Shown here piece by piece: positions 10,189 through 19,899 of a stretch of 64,000 nucleotides of DNA (the first letter of the stretch is position 1; every line of letters starts with the position of its first letter). The notes below the pieces were generated by a model. The model made no database searches. It was not told where the DNA came from and saw only the letters and a list, made by a program, of their open reading frames with translations. The translations under genes and the position numbers were made by a program. This DNA comes from Peronospora farinosa (taxonomy: Eukaryota; Oomycota; Peronosporomycetes; Peronosporales; Peronosporaceae): assembly GCA_947646735.1 (NCBI GenBank), contig CANTFK010000863.1:124001-188000 (forward strand), read 5' to 3'.

Positions 10189-11234
10189 CTACTGGTCCCG
10201 ACCGTTTTTTGGACGTGCGGCCGGTACAACACCCTCATGATGGGCATCCACTACTTGCACCGATATCGGCGCTGGCGCAAGGCACTCAGCCGCGCGATGT
10301 CCTGGCTTGCGACAACGAAAGCAAACCATTTGGACGCCCGGTGCGAGCGTCACCCTTATGAGAAATGACACGTCGCCGGTCACCCGACGACTCAATCACG
10401 TCGATCTCCATAGGTTCTGGACCAGAAGGACGGGGAACGCTGACGACCGAGGGTTTGGCATATGCCTTTGTGACCCTAAAGTCTTCACGGAGTGCGATGG
10501 CAAATGCCTCCTCCAATGTGGCAGGCTCGGCGCGCTCCAGCGATAAGCGGGTCTGCCCCTTACGCATACCATCCACAAAGACATTCACCTGCGTGTACAT
10601 GTCCATGGGGTGCGTGATAATACACGACGCCAGATGCCTAGCCATCTGTACGTAGTCGCGCATCGCCATTTTACCTGTCGCATCGACAAGAATCTTGATC
10701 GCACCAGTTTCTCCTCTTGAGTGGCTCGAAAGCAAGACGAAGATCGTCCTGGATGGTATCCAAGGTGGGAAATGCGTGCTCGTCCACAACGAGTTTACCA
10801 AGGGCCCACTCCTTGGCCTTCCTGGTGAGGCGGGAAAGAAGAAAGTTGACCTTCGCCTGGGGAGCCTCAAGAAGTCTCGAGGCGATGGCGATATCAACTT
10901 CTCGGAACCACCGATTCAGCGATAACCGGTCCTTACCTTCTCCAGAGTAGGAGGAGGTTTCCATCTTCACGGCCTCATTACGTGAAGGGCGCGAGGGAGT
11001 TAAGCCTCGCCAGTTGGATACGGCGAGCTCGCGTGCCATAAACTCATGTATGGCGAGACGTTGCGCGTGAGGGGTCGCTGATCTCATCAACGACGCGACG
11101 AATGCCTCTCCCGATATCGCCAGGCGATTAAGGGCATCCCACTCAACACCAGTAAGATGGGGGAAGGTCGCGTGCTTCAGAAATAAATCTGGAGCGTCAA
11201 AGTACGACAATTCGCTCATCCCAAACTCGGGCAT
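10189..11234 (-). pseudogene. Element B gag with CCHC zinc knuckle
   Basis: Gag forms the virus-like particle. The ATG at 11234-11232 (MPEFGMSEL) opens a 187-codon frame with a capsid-like segment ([37 protein letters not shown]). It continues after a shift as 10286-10897 (MRDYVQMARHLASCI, a typical Ty3 capsid stretch) and ends in the zinc knuckle CFRCRKPGHRAAEC in 10189-10395, in a third frame. The start lies immediately downstream of the primer-binding site. Confidence 0.78.
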
Positions 11235-11240
11235 AGGAAG

Positions 11241-11258
11241 GACTACAAAGTGCTACCA
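11241..11258 (-). promoter_or_regulatory. Primer-binding site of element B
   Basis: Two bases inside the 5' LTR, the minus strand reads TGGTAGCACTTTGTAGTC. Elements A, C and D have closely related sequences at the same place, so this is the shared minus-strand priming site. It begins TGG as expected for a tRNA 3' CCA end, but differs from the common initiator-Met type site (TGGTATCAGAGC). Confidence 0.7.
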
Positions 11259-11260
11259 GG

Positions 11261-11600
11261 TGTAACGGGGCTACAACGTACCGTCACTAGCTTACACGCG
11301 CGCTCGAGGAAGACTCAAGCCCAAGTATTAGGTATTAAGTAAATTTAACTCTGATTTTTATTTTGGTTTTAATTCGTACTAATTACGAAGATTTTAGTCG
11401 TAATAAATACGACAGTGTTCCCGCCTTTCGGGAACCACACAATTTCAGGTTGATTTATCATTGGTCCATATTGGGACTTTAGGCCCCAATAATAAACCAA
11501 TAATAAATTACCACGCTGTGCCCGCTATTCGGGCCCAGCACCTGTATACATATGTATTTGTTTATTTGTGTTAACTATGTGTGTAATGTAGCCCATTACA
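11261..11600 (-). repeat. Element B LTR (5' LTR in element orientation)
   Basis: This 340 bp direct repeat of 3821-4158 has the same ends (TGTAACGGGG ... CCCATTACA on the plus strand). Most differences are single substitutions, with a cluster near the last 60 bp. The promoter for the minus-strand element transcript should lie here. Confidence 0.9.
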
Positions 11601-11768
11601 GTTTCTATCATGAGGGATAGTGACATTCCGTTCACTGCGGTCAGCACCCCAAGTGGGATGCTTTGGGAGTGGCTAGTCATGCCACAAGGTCTTAAGAACG
11701 CTCCAGCTACGTTCAATCTGATGGTTACACAAGTACTTCGTCCACTTCGCAAATTTGCACCGAGCTGC
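11601..11768 (+). pseudogene. Inverted fragment of A-family reverse transcriptase
   Basis: From about 11607 the plus strand encodes MRDSDIPFTAVSTPSGML and LVMPQGLKNAPATFN, nearly identical to element A RT at about 2215-2360, but in the opposite orientation to all surrounding element A sequence. It ends at the codons for APS and switches abruptly to A-family linker sequence at about 11768. It is a rearrangement product, not a gene. Confidence 0.8.
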
Positions 11769-11785
11769 CTCGTTCTGTGGTTCCA

Positions 11786-12291
11786 TCAGTGTAACGGAAC
11801 ATACTGCGCACATAGGGCCATCGCTCTCTCTGTAATAACTACTATTCGTAGCAAGTTTGTCCACGACTCTGAAGTGAGTCTAATCGGGATGAAGCGAGTA
11901 AACACTTCACTGACGTCATAATCGCTTCGTCGTTTGACGGACAGAGATAGCCAATCTATCTTCGGCTGATAACGTGACAGCCACGGTATCCCAAGTATGC
12001 AATCAAATGCATAATTCATCTCGTACACCAACAATTCGTCGTTGCTCTGGAAACCGTCGAAAGTGTACGGTAAAACCACTGTTTTACGCGGGACACGTTT
12101 TGGTTGTCCATCGGTAAGTTTGACAACGATGTCACCTGGACCTTCTCGAACCGTACAGTCGATGGGAGAAGGGACAAACAGGATGCACGAAAGAAGTTGT
12201 TGGAAACGCCAGAATTCAACAACGCTTGGAGTGGTCGCTTCACTCCAGCGACGATGAGACTGATAATAATCAGTCTCGAATCATCGCGCAT
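11786..12291 (-). pseudogene. Element A-family aspartic protease with D-to-N active site
   Basis: Two minus-strand frames cover the domain. The first (12016-12291) has RLIIISLIVAGVKRPLQALL and then NSGVSNNFF where D-S-G-x-S is expected, so the catalytic Asp codon reads AAT (Asn). The second (11786-12079) has YTFDGFQSNDELLVYEMNYAFDCILGIPWLSRY. The two join by a frame change near 12050-12080. The Asn change alone should abolish activity. Confidence 0.72.
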
Positions 12292-13286
12292 GGTGGTGGC
12301 ATTGATGAGTATGAATCACATTGGTGATAGTAGCCCGAGCTGCCACCTGAGTACTCGGGGCTCCATTTCTGCCAGTAGGGCGCCTCGCGCCTACTGGGAC
12401 CGCTCGATTTTTTGGCGAGACCACCGACGAGACAGCGTCTCCTCGTGATACAGCTGTGTTCATAATCACCGGCGCAGATGCAAGACAGACAGCCGCACGT
12501 AGGCCTGTTTTTCCACAGCGAAAACACTTCATCGTGTTAGGATTGCGAGTGTGGCCAAATGCCTCCTCGAGGGACTTTGGCTCAGCACGTGTGAGGCAGT
12601 AACGCGTCATGCCCTCTTGCATACCAAAGATAAAGACATGGACTTGTAAAGCCATGTCAATTGGCTGCGTGGTAATGCACGAAGCAAGATGACGTGTCTT
12701 CTGCACGTAGTCACGCATCGACAGCTTGCCATGTCGGAGTGAGAAGAAATTTGCACGCAAACGAGATTCATCTTGAGAAGGCTCGAAAGCCAGTCGTAAG
12801 TCACGCTGGATATCGTCCAGCGTGGGGAACGCCGACTAATCTACGAGGAGCCCATTCCTTGGCTTTACCAACAAGGCGAGACAACAGGAAATTGACCTTG
12901 GCCGTCAGAGCGTCAATTAATCTTGACGCTATTGTAATAACCACCTCGCGAAACCAGCGATAAACGGGGAGACGATCCGGACCATCACCGGAGTACGTTT
13001 GACGTCTCCATCTTGATAGCATCATGGTGCGAAGTGCGCGAGGGAGTCAATACTCGCCGATTCGCTTCGGCGAGCTCGCGCACCATCAAGGGGTCTTAGA
13101 TGGCGGCAGTTGATCATCAGGCGTCGCTGTGCTCAGCAGCGACGTCACAATAGTTTCACCAGACACCGCCGCGAGGCGATGTAGTGCCTGCCACTCCACC
13201 GAGGTGAGATGTAGAAAATCAGAATGCTCCAGCGAGACCGCTGGAGCCACCGAAGACTCGCCCATGTTCATCTCGAATCTGTTCAT
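12281..13286 (-). pseudogene. Element A-family gag, fragmented
   Basis: Three minus-strand frames make up gag. Frame 13086-13286 starts MNRFEMNMGESS and contains FLHLTSVEWQALHRLAA. Frame 12801-13025 has VYRWFREVVITIASRLIDA and [17 protein letters not shown]. Frame 12281-12760 has LSMRDYVQKTRHLASCI and the knuckle CFRCGKTGLRAAVC, where the CCHC His is replaced by Leu. Element B gag has the same order and similar sequence, with an intact knuckle. Confidence 0.72.
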
Positions 13287-13291
13287 TGGAA

Positions 13292-13310
13292 GGACTACAA
13301 AGTGCTACTA
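13292..13310 (-). promoter_or_regulatory. Primer-binding site of element A family
   Basis: The minus strand reads TAGTAGCACTTTGTAGTCC two bases from the LTR end. It matches the site of element B except for the second base (TAG for TGG), which would weaken pairing to a CCA end. Confidence 0.6.
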
Positions 13311-13312
13311 GG

Positions 13313-13632
13313 TGTAACGGGCTAAGGACCCGTTACCGTCTTACACTAAAAGGGCGTTGAGGAAGCGCTCTTAATTAACTCGTAAATATAACTCTGTTTT
13401 ATTTGTGTTTTAGTTTCAACTCGCAGTAAGTACGAATATGTTCCCCAGCTCATGGGAACCACTCAAATATGGTAATCATTTTATAATTGGCTCATTTTGG
13501 GGTCTGGCACCCCAATAATAACCTAATAATAAAAGAACGCGCAGTATCCGCTGATCGGATACTGCCCTATGCCTACGTATGTAATTATGTATTATCCCTA
13601 TAACTACTTATGTAATAGGTTTCCACAATACA
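13313..13632 (-). repeat. Element A-family LTR (5' LTR), approximate right end
   Basis: Starting TGTAACGGGC beside the primer-binding site, the sequence parallels the element B LTR (for example ACCTAATAATAAA and CCTACGTATGTAATTATGTATT) but is strongly diverged. It contains a perfect 10 bp stem GCAGTATCCG/CGGATACTGC at 13541-13565. The right end at 13632 is placed by similarity to the B LTR end (TGTAATAGG...AATACA) and may be off by some bases. Its partner is outside the window. Confidence 0.55.
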
Positions 13633-13757
13633 AACACTGTATGCCGTGTATTGAAAAGGGGACGTGTGAATCGAAGCGATCAGATATTTACTGAATTTAT
13701 TGATCAAGGAAATACCATTAATGCACGATCTTTCTCTGATCGGCTAATAAGCCGTAC

Positions 13758-14363
13758 TGTAACAGGGCATTTAGTTACACGTAAACAGTAAGTAATATAC
13801 TTAATGTTTGGTCTAAAAGTATCTATGATTACTTTTGACCTGTCAATTGGGTGCGGCACATCAAATGTGATCCATCCTCGTGAATGTGATATCCATGGAT
13901 GGATTCACATTCAACGGGGACAACGCACAGTTGGGACTAGTTGTCATGATGACGTCACAGACGAATGTCATCAGCGAGCTTAGATAAAATGTTAGCTCGC
14001 ACGTAAGGATACGATTCTAAAGAGACCCGTATCCGATCTTTGCATAATTCATCAATCAGTGGCTATATTCATATTTGATTCTTATCTATTGAATATAAGT
14101 CAGTCTTGAATTTCCTAGTTACTACTCACCGCACACGAGAAGTTTAATAATCTTCTGCGTGTAGCAAGTGAAACACTCTTTTTAATAAGAAGTTCGTTGC
14201 GTGGATCACTTCAAGCGACCGGCAACAGTTAGTACTGCGCTTTAGAGCCGACCAACACCAACAACACCGCACGTGAAGGTGAAACGGTCTAACCGCTTCC
14301 TCGCTTGTGCTGAAGGCGTGCACTAAGTAGCACGAGGCAACTTCGTAGAAGTGCCCGTCTACA
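13758..14363 (+). repeat. Element C 5' LTR
   Basis: It starts TGTAACAGGGC and ends GTCTACA, followed two bases later by the primer-binding site. It matches 21919-22524 over its whole length (for example AATATAAGTCAGTCTTGAAT and GCGACCGGCAACGGTT-like blocks), with many differences. It includes a GGTC..AAAAGTA/TACTTTTGACC inverted repeat near 13810-13840. Confidence 0.85.
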
Positions 14364-14365
14364 CT

Positions 14366-14383
14366 TGGTTGCACTAGTAGTCC
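14366..14383 (+). promoter_or_regulatory. Primer-binding site of element C
   Basis: TGGTTGCACTAGTAGTCC lies two bases after the 5' LTR. It parallels TGGTAGCACTTTGTAGTCC of elements A and B and TGGTAGCACTTCGTGGTCC of D, which ties the four families to one priming mode. Confidence 0.7.
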
Positions 14384-14657
14384 TTCCCACGACCCGTCTC
14401 TATGAGCGTGCGTGTGACTACGGATGTTCCTCAACGTGGATTGGGGTGATTCCCTCACCTCTCCCAACATCATACGGAGTTGGCAAAGCACTTGGTGCTG
14501 GGACTTGGTGAAAAATCCCTGGCCAATCTCTTGCATTTGTCCTCCTGAGCAACATGTTTCTCAGTGTTGAGGCGTTTGTCCTCGGACAGCGTAGAAACTC
14601 GTCCGAGGTAAACAGCCAAGCCACGGCTGATTCCATCAGTAAGACTCAGGATGAGCT

Positions 14658-15496
14658 TTGCGTGAGCAAGCTCGGAATGAGGCGCTCAACAGAACTGTTG
14701 AGACGCTCTCTGCCCGGCCTAATCAACTGAGGCCCATTCGGATGGACCCTCCGAAGTTCGATGGAACTACCCCTCACACGATTGTTCACTGGCTATTAGC
14801 AGTTGGGCAATGTGGAGTGGCGCAGCTCATCGAAGGCGACACCAGAATGGTGTCGTATGCCATGTCCAACTTGCGTGGCAAAGCGTCAGAGTGGGCGTAC
14901 TCTGCGCTAATGGAAAACGATGATGCGTTTCCATCATGGGAGATCTTTAAAACAAAAATTCGCTCCATGTATCAGCCGCCTAACAACGAAGTGTTGCTTA
15001 TGGCGCGCTTCTTGGAGCACGACAGGCGAAACGCTCTCTGCAAAAATTTGTGCAGGAGATGCGTTCGCTGTCGGCGTCCATCAATGGGGAATCGATACCA
15101 GAGCGTATCAAGGTAGCCACGTTCATGAATGGACTTAGGCAAGGCCCATCGCGTCAGGCCCTTTTCAGAAAGGTGCCAGCGACGATGGAAGAGGCAATTG
15201 ACATTGCCTTAGTTGAGGAGCAATCCTACAACAGCGCCTCGGCGACAGCCTATTACAGGCCGTCGTCCGAGAGGTCTGATGCCACTCCTATGGAGTTAGG
15301 CAATGCAGATGTGATCTGCTACAAGTGCGGCAAGCGAGGCCATATGATGGCTCGCTGCTACGCCAAGGTAGCTGCTGGTGCTAAGGCAGCCAGCAAAAGG
15401 TCTCCCAACCCGAAGGGAGGTGCGAAAAACCAGTGTGCACGACGCACGGGTTCAGCACCTGCCCAAGATGGGTCGGGAAATGCGGGAGCGCAGTAG
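14658..15496 (+). pseudogene. Element C gag with zinc knuckle
   Basis: The first frame (from 14658) has PPKFDGTTPHTIVHWLLAV, SNLRGKASEWAYSAL and SWEIFKTKIRSMYQPPNNE, a Ty3 capsid pattern. A shift near 15040-15060 moves to the frame of 15050-15496 with ERIKVATFMNGLRQGPSRQ and the CCHC knuckle CYKCGKRGHMMARC. The tail is Lys/Ala/Gly rich. The likely start is upstream of 14658 but is obscured by stops. Confidence 0.75.
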
Positions 15497-16092
15497 GGGC
15501 GGGATGCACTACTGTTGCGGACTCTGAAGCTACCCCTAAGTTCAGATTGATCGAACAAATGGGTAGCATAGTCCCTGAGGTTCCGAAAGGTCGGACCTCA
15601 ACCCTTTTGGTCTATAGCGCTCGAGTACGAGGCTATGACCAAGTGATGACCCTTCTCGTGGATTCGGGTGCATCCCAAAACTTTGTGAAACTCACGGCTC
15701 TGAAAAAGAGTCCGGCGAGCTATGAGTCGCTTTGCCAGGATGGCAAGTGAGAAGAGGTGATCGTTCGTTTAGCGAACGGCGCGCTCGTTATATCGGAGGG
15801 AGTTCAAGTTGAACTCGCCTTCAGTTTCAGTGACTTCTCTTGTAAAGAGAAGTTCACAGTGCTATGCATGGAGAGTCCATATGACCTCATCCTAGGCATG
15901 CCTTGGTTGGCTAAACACCAACCATGGATAGACTGGCGTACACGAACAGTCGCTAGCTCTACGCAAGACACCGGAAAGGATGTGCTCTTGCGAGAGGCTT
16001 ATGTGGCTGATGCTGTGTCTAACACAGTCGAGGGTGCGATGAAGGTATGTCAATCGGCACCAGAACTACCCAGCTCGAAAGGAGTGGTGTAG
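15433..16092 (+). pseudogene. Element C aspartic protease, active site retained
   Basis: The frame 15433-15750 holds TLLVYSARVRGYDQVMTLL followed by VDSGASQNFVKL, the canonical retropepsin D-S-G. A TGA near 15748 interrupts before the continuation 15757-16092 (IVRLANGALVISEGVQ, YDLILGMPWLAKHQPWIDW). Of the four elements this is the only one whose protease Asp is intact, although the frame is broken. Confidence 0.75.
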
Positions 16093-16427
16093 TTGGAAGT
16101 GCCCTGGCAGAAAGCCAGGTGACACATATTCCTACCCAGGTCGAAAAGACTGGTGTAGTGAATGGGGCGATGACAGGTAGTCATGCGTCCAATAGTCCTG
16201 CACATAGCCGAGAGCCTGTGGCAGTTGATGGTGGGCTGACAGGAAGTCAAGCGCCACAAGAACCGGCACAGAGCCATGAGCCTGGTGCGTTTGGAAGGAG
16301 TGCGTTAGCTGAGATAGCTACGACACCTTCTTCCAGGTCAAAGGTCGTGGTGACTCGAAGAACGAGCACCAGAAGTATTAAGACGATCAAGGGAACGTCG
16401 AAACGAGTGACCCTTGGATCAGTCTAG
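16047..16427 (+). repeat. Element C protease-RT linker with degenerate repeats
   Basis: The plus frame encodes repeated blocks of the type G-x-x-T-G-S-[HQ]-A followed by P-A-[HQ]-S-[RH]-E-P, with earlier V-E-K-T-G-V-V variants. Elements A and B have unrelated but similarly repetitive sequences at the same place, and D has a short GGACTTATTCCC repeat. No fold is recognised. Confidence 0.55.
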
Positions 16428-16661
16428 GTCCAAGAGGACGGACCTACGAACGAGTTGTTCGAGGCCGTCGAAGACAAAATGCCGGAGGCATCCTCAGTTA
16501 AGGTGCTCCAACTTGTCTTGGCATCTGCCGAGGAGATAGTAAATCTCTCGGAGATGACGTGGGATCTGTTCTGTCCGAACTAAAGGAAGGAAAGATCCAC
16601 GAGATAGTCGCACCAGTTCCAGAAGAGAACGTGGTGGACTGTTGCTCTTCATCCACAATGG

Positions 16662-17460
16662 ATGAGAGCTTCTTGGAAACCGACAAGAAGAAACGGTTTG
16701 CTACTCAAGTGCTGGGAAGCCTTAAAGGACAGACCGTTTTATGATGTTCTGTGGAAACACCGTGATGTGTTTCTAGTAGAAGTGCCGAGCCGCCTACCGG
16801 CCGATAGGGGCATCAGGCACGAGATTGATCTGAAGCCTGGCACCAAGTATTGTGTGACCAGGCAATGGCCGTTGCCGAAGGAACAAGTCGATTACATCGA
16901 TAAGGTGCTTCGACAATCAAGCTAAGGCGTGACATGTACGTGAGAGCAAGTCGCCTCACTGCAGCCCAACCTTCTGTGTGCGTAAAGCAACGGGTGTATG
17001 GCGCGTGGTTCATGCTTATAATAAGCTGAACATGGCCACCATTCCAGCTCAAACGCCGATCCCGCGAAAAGATGTCTTGTTGAATTCCATGGGAAAGCCA
17101 ACCATTTCATCTTTATTGGAGTTATGAGATGGCTACTATCAAGTTCTCATGAGAGATACTGATGTAGCCAAAACGGCAGAAAGCACCCCAAGCGGTATGC
17201 TGTGGGAGTGGCTTGTGATGCCACAAGGGTTGAAAAATGCTCCGGCAACATTCAACCGAGTGGTGGCTCACGTGATGCGTCACCACCGTGCCTAGGCGCC
17301 CCATTACTTTGACGATACATTCGTGCATAGTAGGGCGGAGGACGGTCTGATCGCGATAGAGTCGCACAAGCGTCATTTAGACGCTGTGTTGCAGGCTCTG
17401 GGTGACGCCCAATTATACGTGAACTTGCAAAAGTGCGTAATTAGGGTCCCGATATACCTG
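16662..17460 (+). pseudogene. Element C reverse transcriptase
   Basis: Pieces in several plus frames give LPADRGIRHEIDLKPGTKYC, FCVRKATGVWRVVHAYNKL, SGMLWEWLVMPQGLKNAPATF and YFDDTFVHSRAED. A stop near 16922 and several shifts interrupt the domain. The YFDD motif is the same as in the other elements. Confidence 0.75.
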
Positions 17461-17462
17461 CA

Positions 17463-18206
17463 TTGGGCTGCATCGTAGGTGCACACGGTGTACGAGCAGA
17501 CCCAGAAAAGGTAAAGGCTGTAAAAAAATGGCCAGTCCCACGTCATGTGAAGGATTCGCACCAATTTCTTGGGCTCGCTAATTACTTGCATAAGTACAGC
17601 AAGAATTATGCGGAGCAGACTAAGCCACTGTCTGATCTTTTGAAAAAGGATACACAATGGACTTGGCCAAAGGAGCAAGAAGATGCGTTCACTTCAGTGA
17701 GGCAATCTCTTATAGAGGCACCGGTCTTGGCATTGCCAGACGCGGATAAGCCCTTTAGCGTCGTCTGCGATGCAAGCAAATTGCAATCGGCAGCGCGCTC
17801 ATGCCGAAGGATGACAACGGCGTTGACCGTGTCATATCTTATCAGTCTCGGCTATTAAAATCTGCCGAGCTGAATTACCCTGCGCATGACAAGGAGCTAC
17901 TTTCAATAAAGTATGCTCTTGTAAAGTTTCGGGTGCACCTCTTGGGCACCGACCATTTCTGGCTTATACGGATCACGCATCACTGCGGACCGCTATAGAT
18001 TCACCGCACCGCTCTACTAGGATGGCGAGATGGCTAACATTCTTCTCTGAATTTAATTCCAAAGTTGAATATAAGCCAGGTAAGTCGAATGTCTTGGCTG
18101 ACACGTTTTCCCGCAGACCAGACTTCGAGACAAGACACCAAGATAGTATGTCTCGTGCGGAAGCACAAGTTGAGTCGTCAACATTGGCAGCCATGAAGGC
18201 CTACCA
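17463..18206 (+). pseudogene. Element C RNase H
   Basis: Frames 17463-17858, 17801-17998 and 18022-18279 together encode GCIVGAHGVRADPEKVKAV, FSVVCDASK, NYPAHDKELLSIKYALVKF, the YTDHASLR equivalent (shifted) and SNVLADTFSRRPDFE. This is a standard Ty3/gypsy RNase H broken by two or three shifts. The Copia fragment interrupts just after it. Confidence 0.75.
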
Positions 18207-18890
18207 TGTGACGAGCTCAATGGATGTCTTGTGGTGTGGTAGTCGTAGGCACTGGTACAATATTCAACATATGCCGTAACTTCTTAAATTGCGTCGGGCC
18301 AAGAGGCTTGGTTAAGATGTCTGCCACCATGTCTTCTGATGGGCAGTATACCAAAGCAAACTTGTCGTTCTCCACATAATCTCTTATCTTGTGGTACTTG
18401 AGATCTACACTCTTCACTTTTTAGTCCCCTGTGTTTGCTTCGATCACTTTTATAGCCGCTTGACTATCTTCATATAGAATAGTTCTTTTGCGACTCACTC
18501 CAAGCTCTTTACACATATTGTGCGTCCACATTATCATAGTGCTTCATTCAGCCGCAGCCACAAATTCGGAACAGCATGTATCATCTGTAATTAATCTTTT
18601 TTTATGGCTTGTATATGCGTAAGTACAACCCTCCATTTGTAGTACATATCCGGTCACAGAGCGTCGATCATCTCTTTCATTTCCCAAATCAGCATCCGCA
18701 TATGCCACAATCTGCACGTCGATTGTAGGTCTTGATGCGTTTACATACACATCCTTCGGTACTCTTGTCTTGTTAGACAACGTCCAAAGTAGTCCGTAGT
18801 CAGATGATCCTCTCAAATAACGGAACACTCTTTTTACCAAGACATAGTGCTCTCTCGTATAACAATTCAATATAAAGGAGTGTTACAGTC
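18207..18890 (-). mobile_element. Truncated Ty1/Copia fragment (RNase H end of pol) inside element C
   Basis: On the minus strand, 18544-18870 encodes YVLVKRVFRYLRGSSDYG, IVAYADADLGN and RRSVTGYVLQMEG, the Copia-type RNase H lead. After an interrupted stretch (GVSRKRTILYEDSQAAIKV, then a stop), 18217-18417 encodes VDLKYHKIRDYVEN and VADILTKPLGPTQFKKLRHM, the classical Copia pol end. No LTR accompanies it. It lies opposite to element C between its RNase H and integrase. The borders are approximate. Confidence 0.85.
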
Positions 18891-18899
18891 AGGACGAAA

Positions 18900-19852
18900 A
18901 TTTTCGCCTGCTGTTGGATCATTTTAGTGGGCGAAAGTTTACCCTTAAGTCGCACCTCAAAGCGAAACCAAATCGCTTTAGTTACAGTGATGGCCTGTTA
19001 TGGCATCAACTGTCACCCTGTGATCCCTTGATAATCTATGTCCCTCATGACATAGATCTCAAGCTGATGATACTTCACGAGTTCCATGATGCGCCATCTA
19101 GTGGGCATCTGGGCCGTGAAACGACATTTTTACGAGTGTCAGAGCAATTTTGGTGGACCCACCTATACCGGTGGGTGGCCAAATATATTCGCTCTTGCGA
19201 AGAGTTTCAGAGCATTTAGCCTGCACTTTCTAGCAGTGCGCCACTGAAGCCACTACCGATTCCGACTGAATGTTGTAAGTCGGTCAGTTTGGACTTCATG
19301 TTTGGCTTACCGTTTGACAATAATGGCTGGACGGGGCTCGTTGTCTTTGTCGACAGATTAAGAAAGATGTTGTATTTGGCACCATGTAGCACCAAGATCT
19401 CAGGAAAAGAGGCTGACATCTTGTTTCTGAGTCACGTATATCGACTACACGGGATGCCCGAGTCCATAGTATCGGACCGGGATCCGCGTTTTACGTCGGG
19501 TTTTTGGCGTCATGTGTTTGAGCTGCTACGTAGCAGGATCCATATGTCAACAGCCGATCATTCCCATACCGATGGCCAAACAGAACGTGCCAATCTAGTT
19601 GTGGCGGATGTGTTGCGCCCAATAGCGACTCCTAAAGAATGAGGCAAGCAATTGCCATTCATGGAGTTCGCTATAAATAACAGTGTTCACGCCAGTACGG
19701 GTAAACACCGTTTTATATTAACGGACTGCGCCATCCTTGAACGTCTGTCGCGTTTGTGCGTAGCCCGAGTCTTAGTGGGGGAGAACCCCTCACTTCGCTC
19801 GGTGCGAATGAGAAAGAGGGTCAAAATCGCCCTAGTGACACTGTTAATTTAG
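18900..19852 (+). pseudogene. Element C integrase core
   Basis: The plus strand encodes a zinc-module lead (ILHEFHDAPSSGHLGRETT), then, after a stop, SVSLDFMFGLPFDNNGWTG, IVSDRDPRFTSGFWR and TDGQTERANLV. The three catalytic positions are present. A TGA near 19640 and later stops break the frame before NNSVHASTG. The domain is shared with elements A, B and D. Confidence 0.75.
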
Positions 19853-19899
19853 CAATGGTCACGACACCTATAGGTGTCACATAGGAGGCACGGCAAGAA

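Larger units (their letters stand above)
3821..11600 (-). mobile_element. Element B, complete Ty3/gypsy chromovirus-like element inserted in element A
   Basis: The element is bounded by direct LTRs at 3821-4158 and 11261-11600, each with TG...CA ends when read on the minus strand. In transcription order the internal region holds a primer-binding site, gag, protease, repeat linker, RT, RNase H, integrase and a chromodomain-like tail. An opposite-strand ORF follows at 4172-5625, then a purine tract. The LTRs differ at roughly 25 of 340 positions, so the insertion is not young. No target-site duplication is visible: the 5 bp flanks are TGAGG and GTTTC. The pol frames carry stops and shifts. Confidence 0.9.
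11769..13312 (-). mobile_element. Element A family, 5' part: linker, protease, gag
   Basis: The minus strand carries, from 13312 down, gag, zinc knuckle, protease and the beginning of the linker. These are the parts missing from the A segment at 1-3820. Its first 110 bp repeat 3709-3818 with about a dozen differences. It may therefore be a second copy of the family joined here by recombination rather than the direct continuation. Confidence 0.75.
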
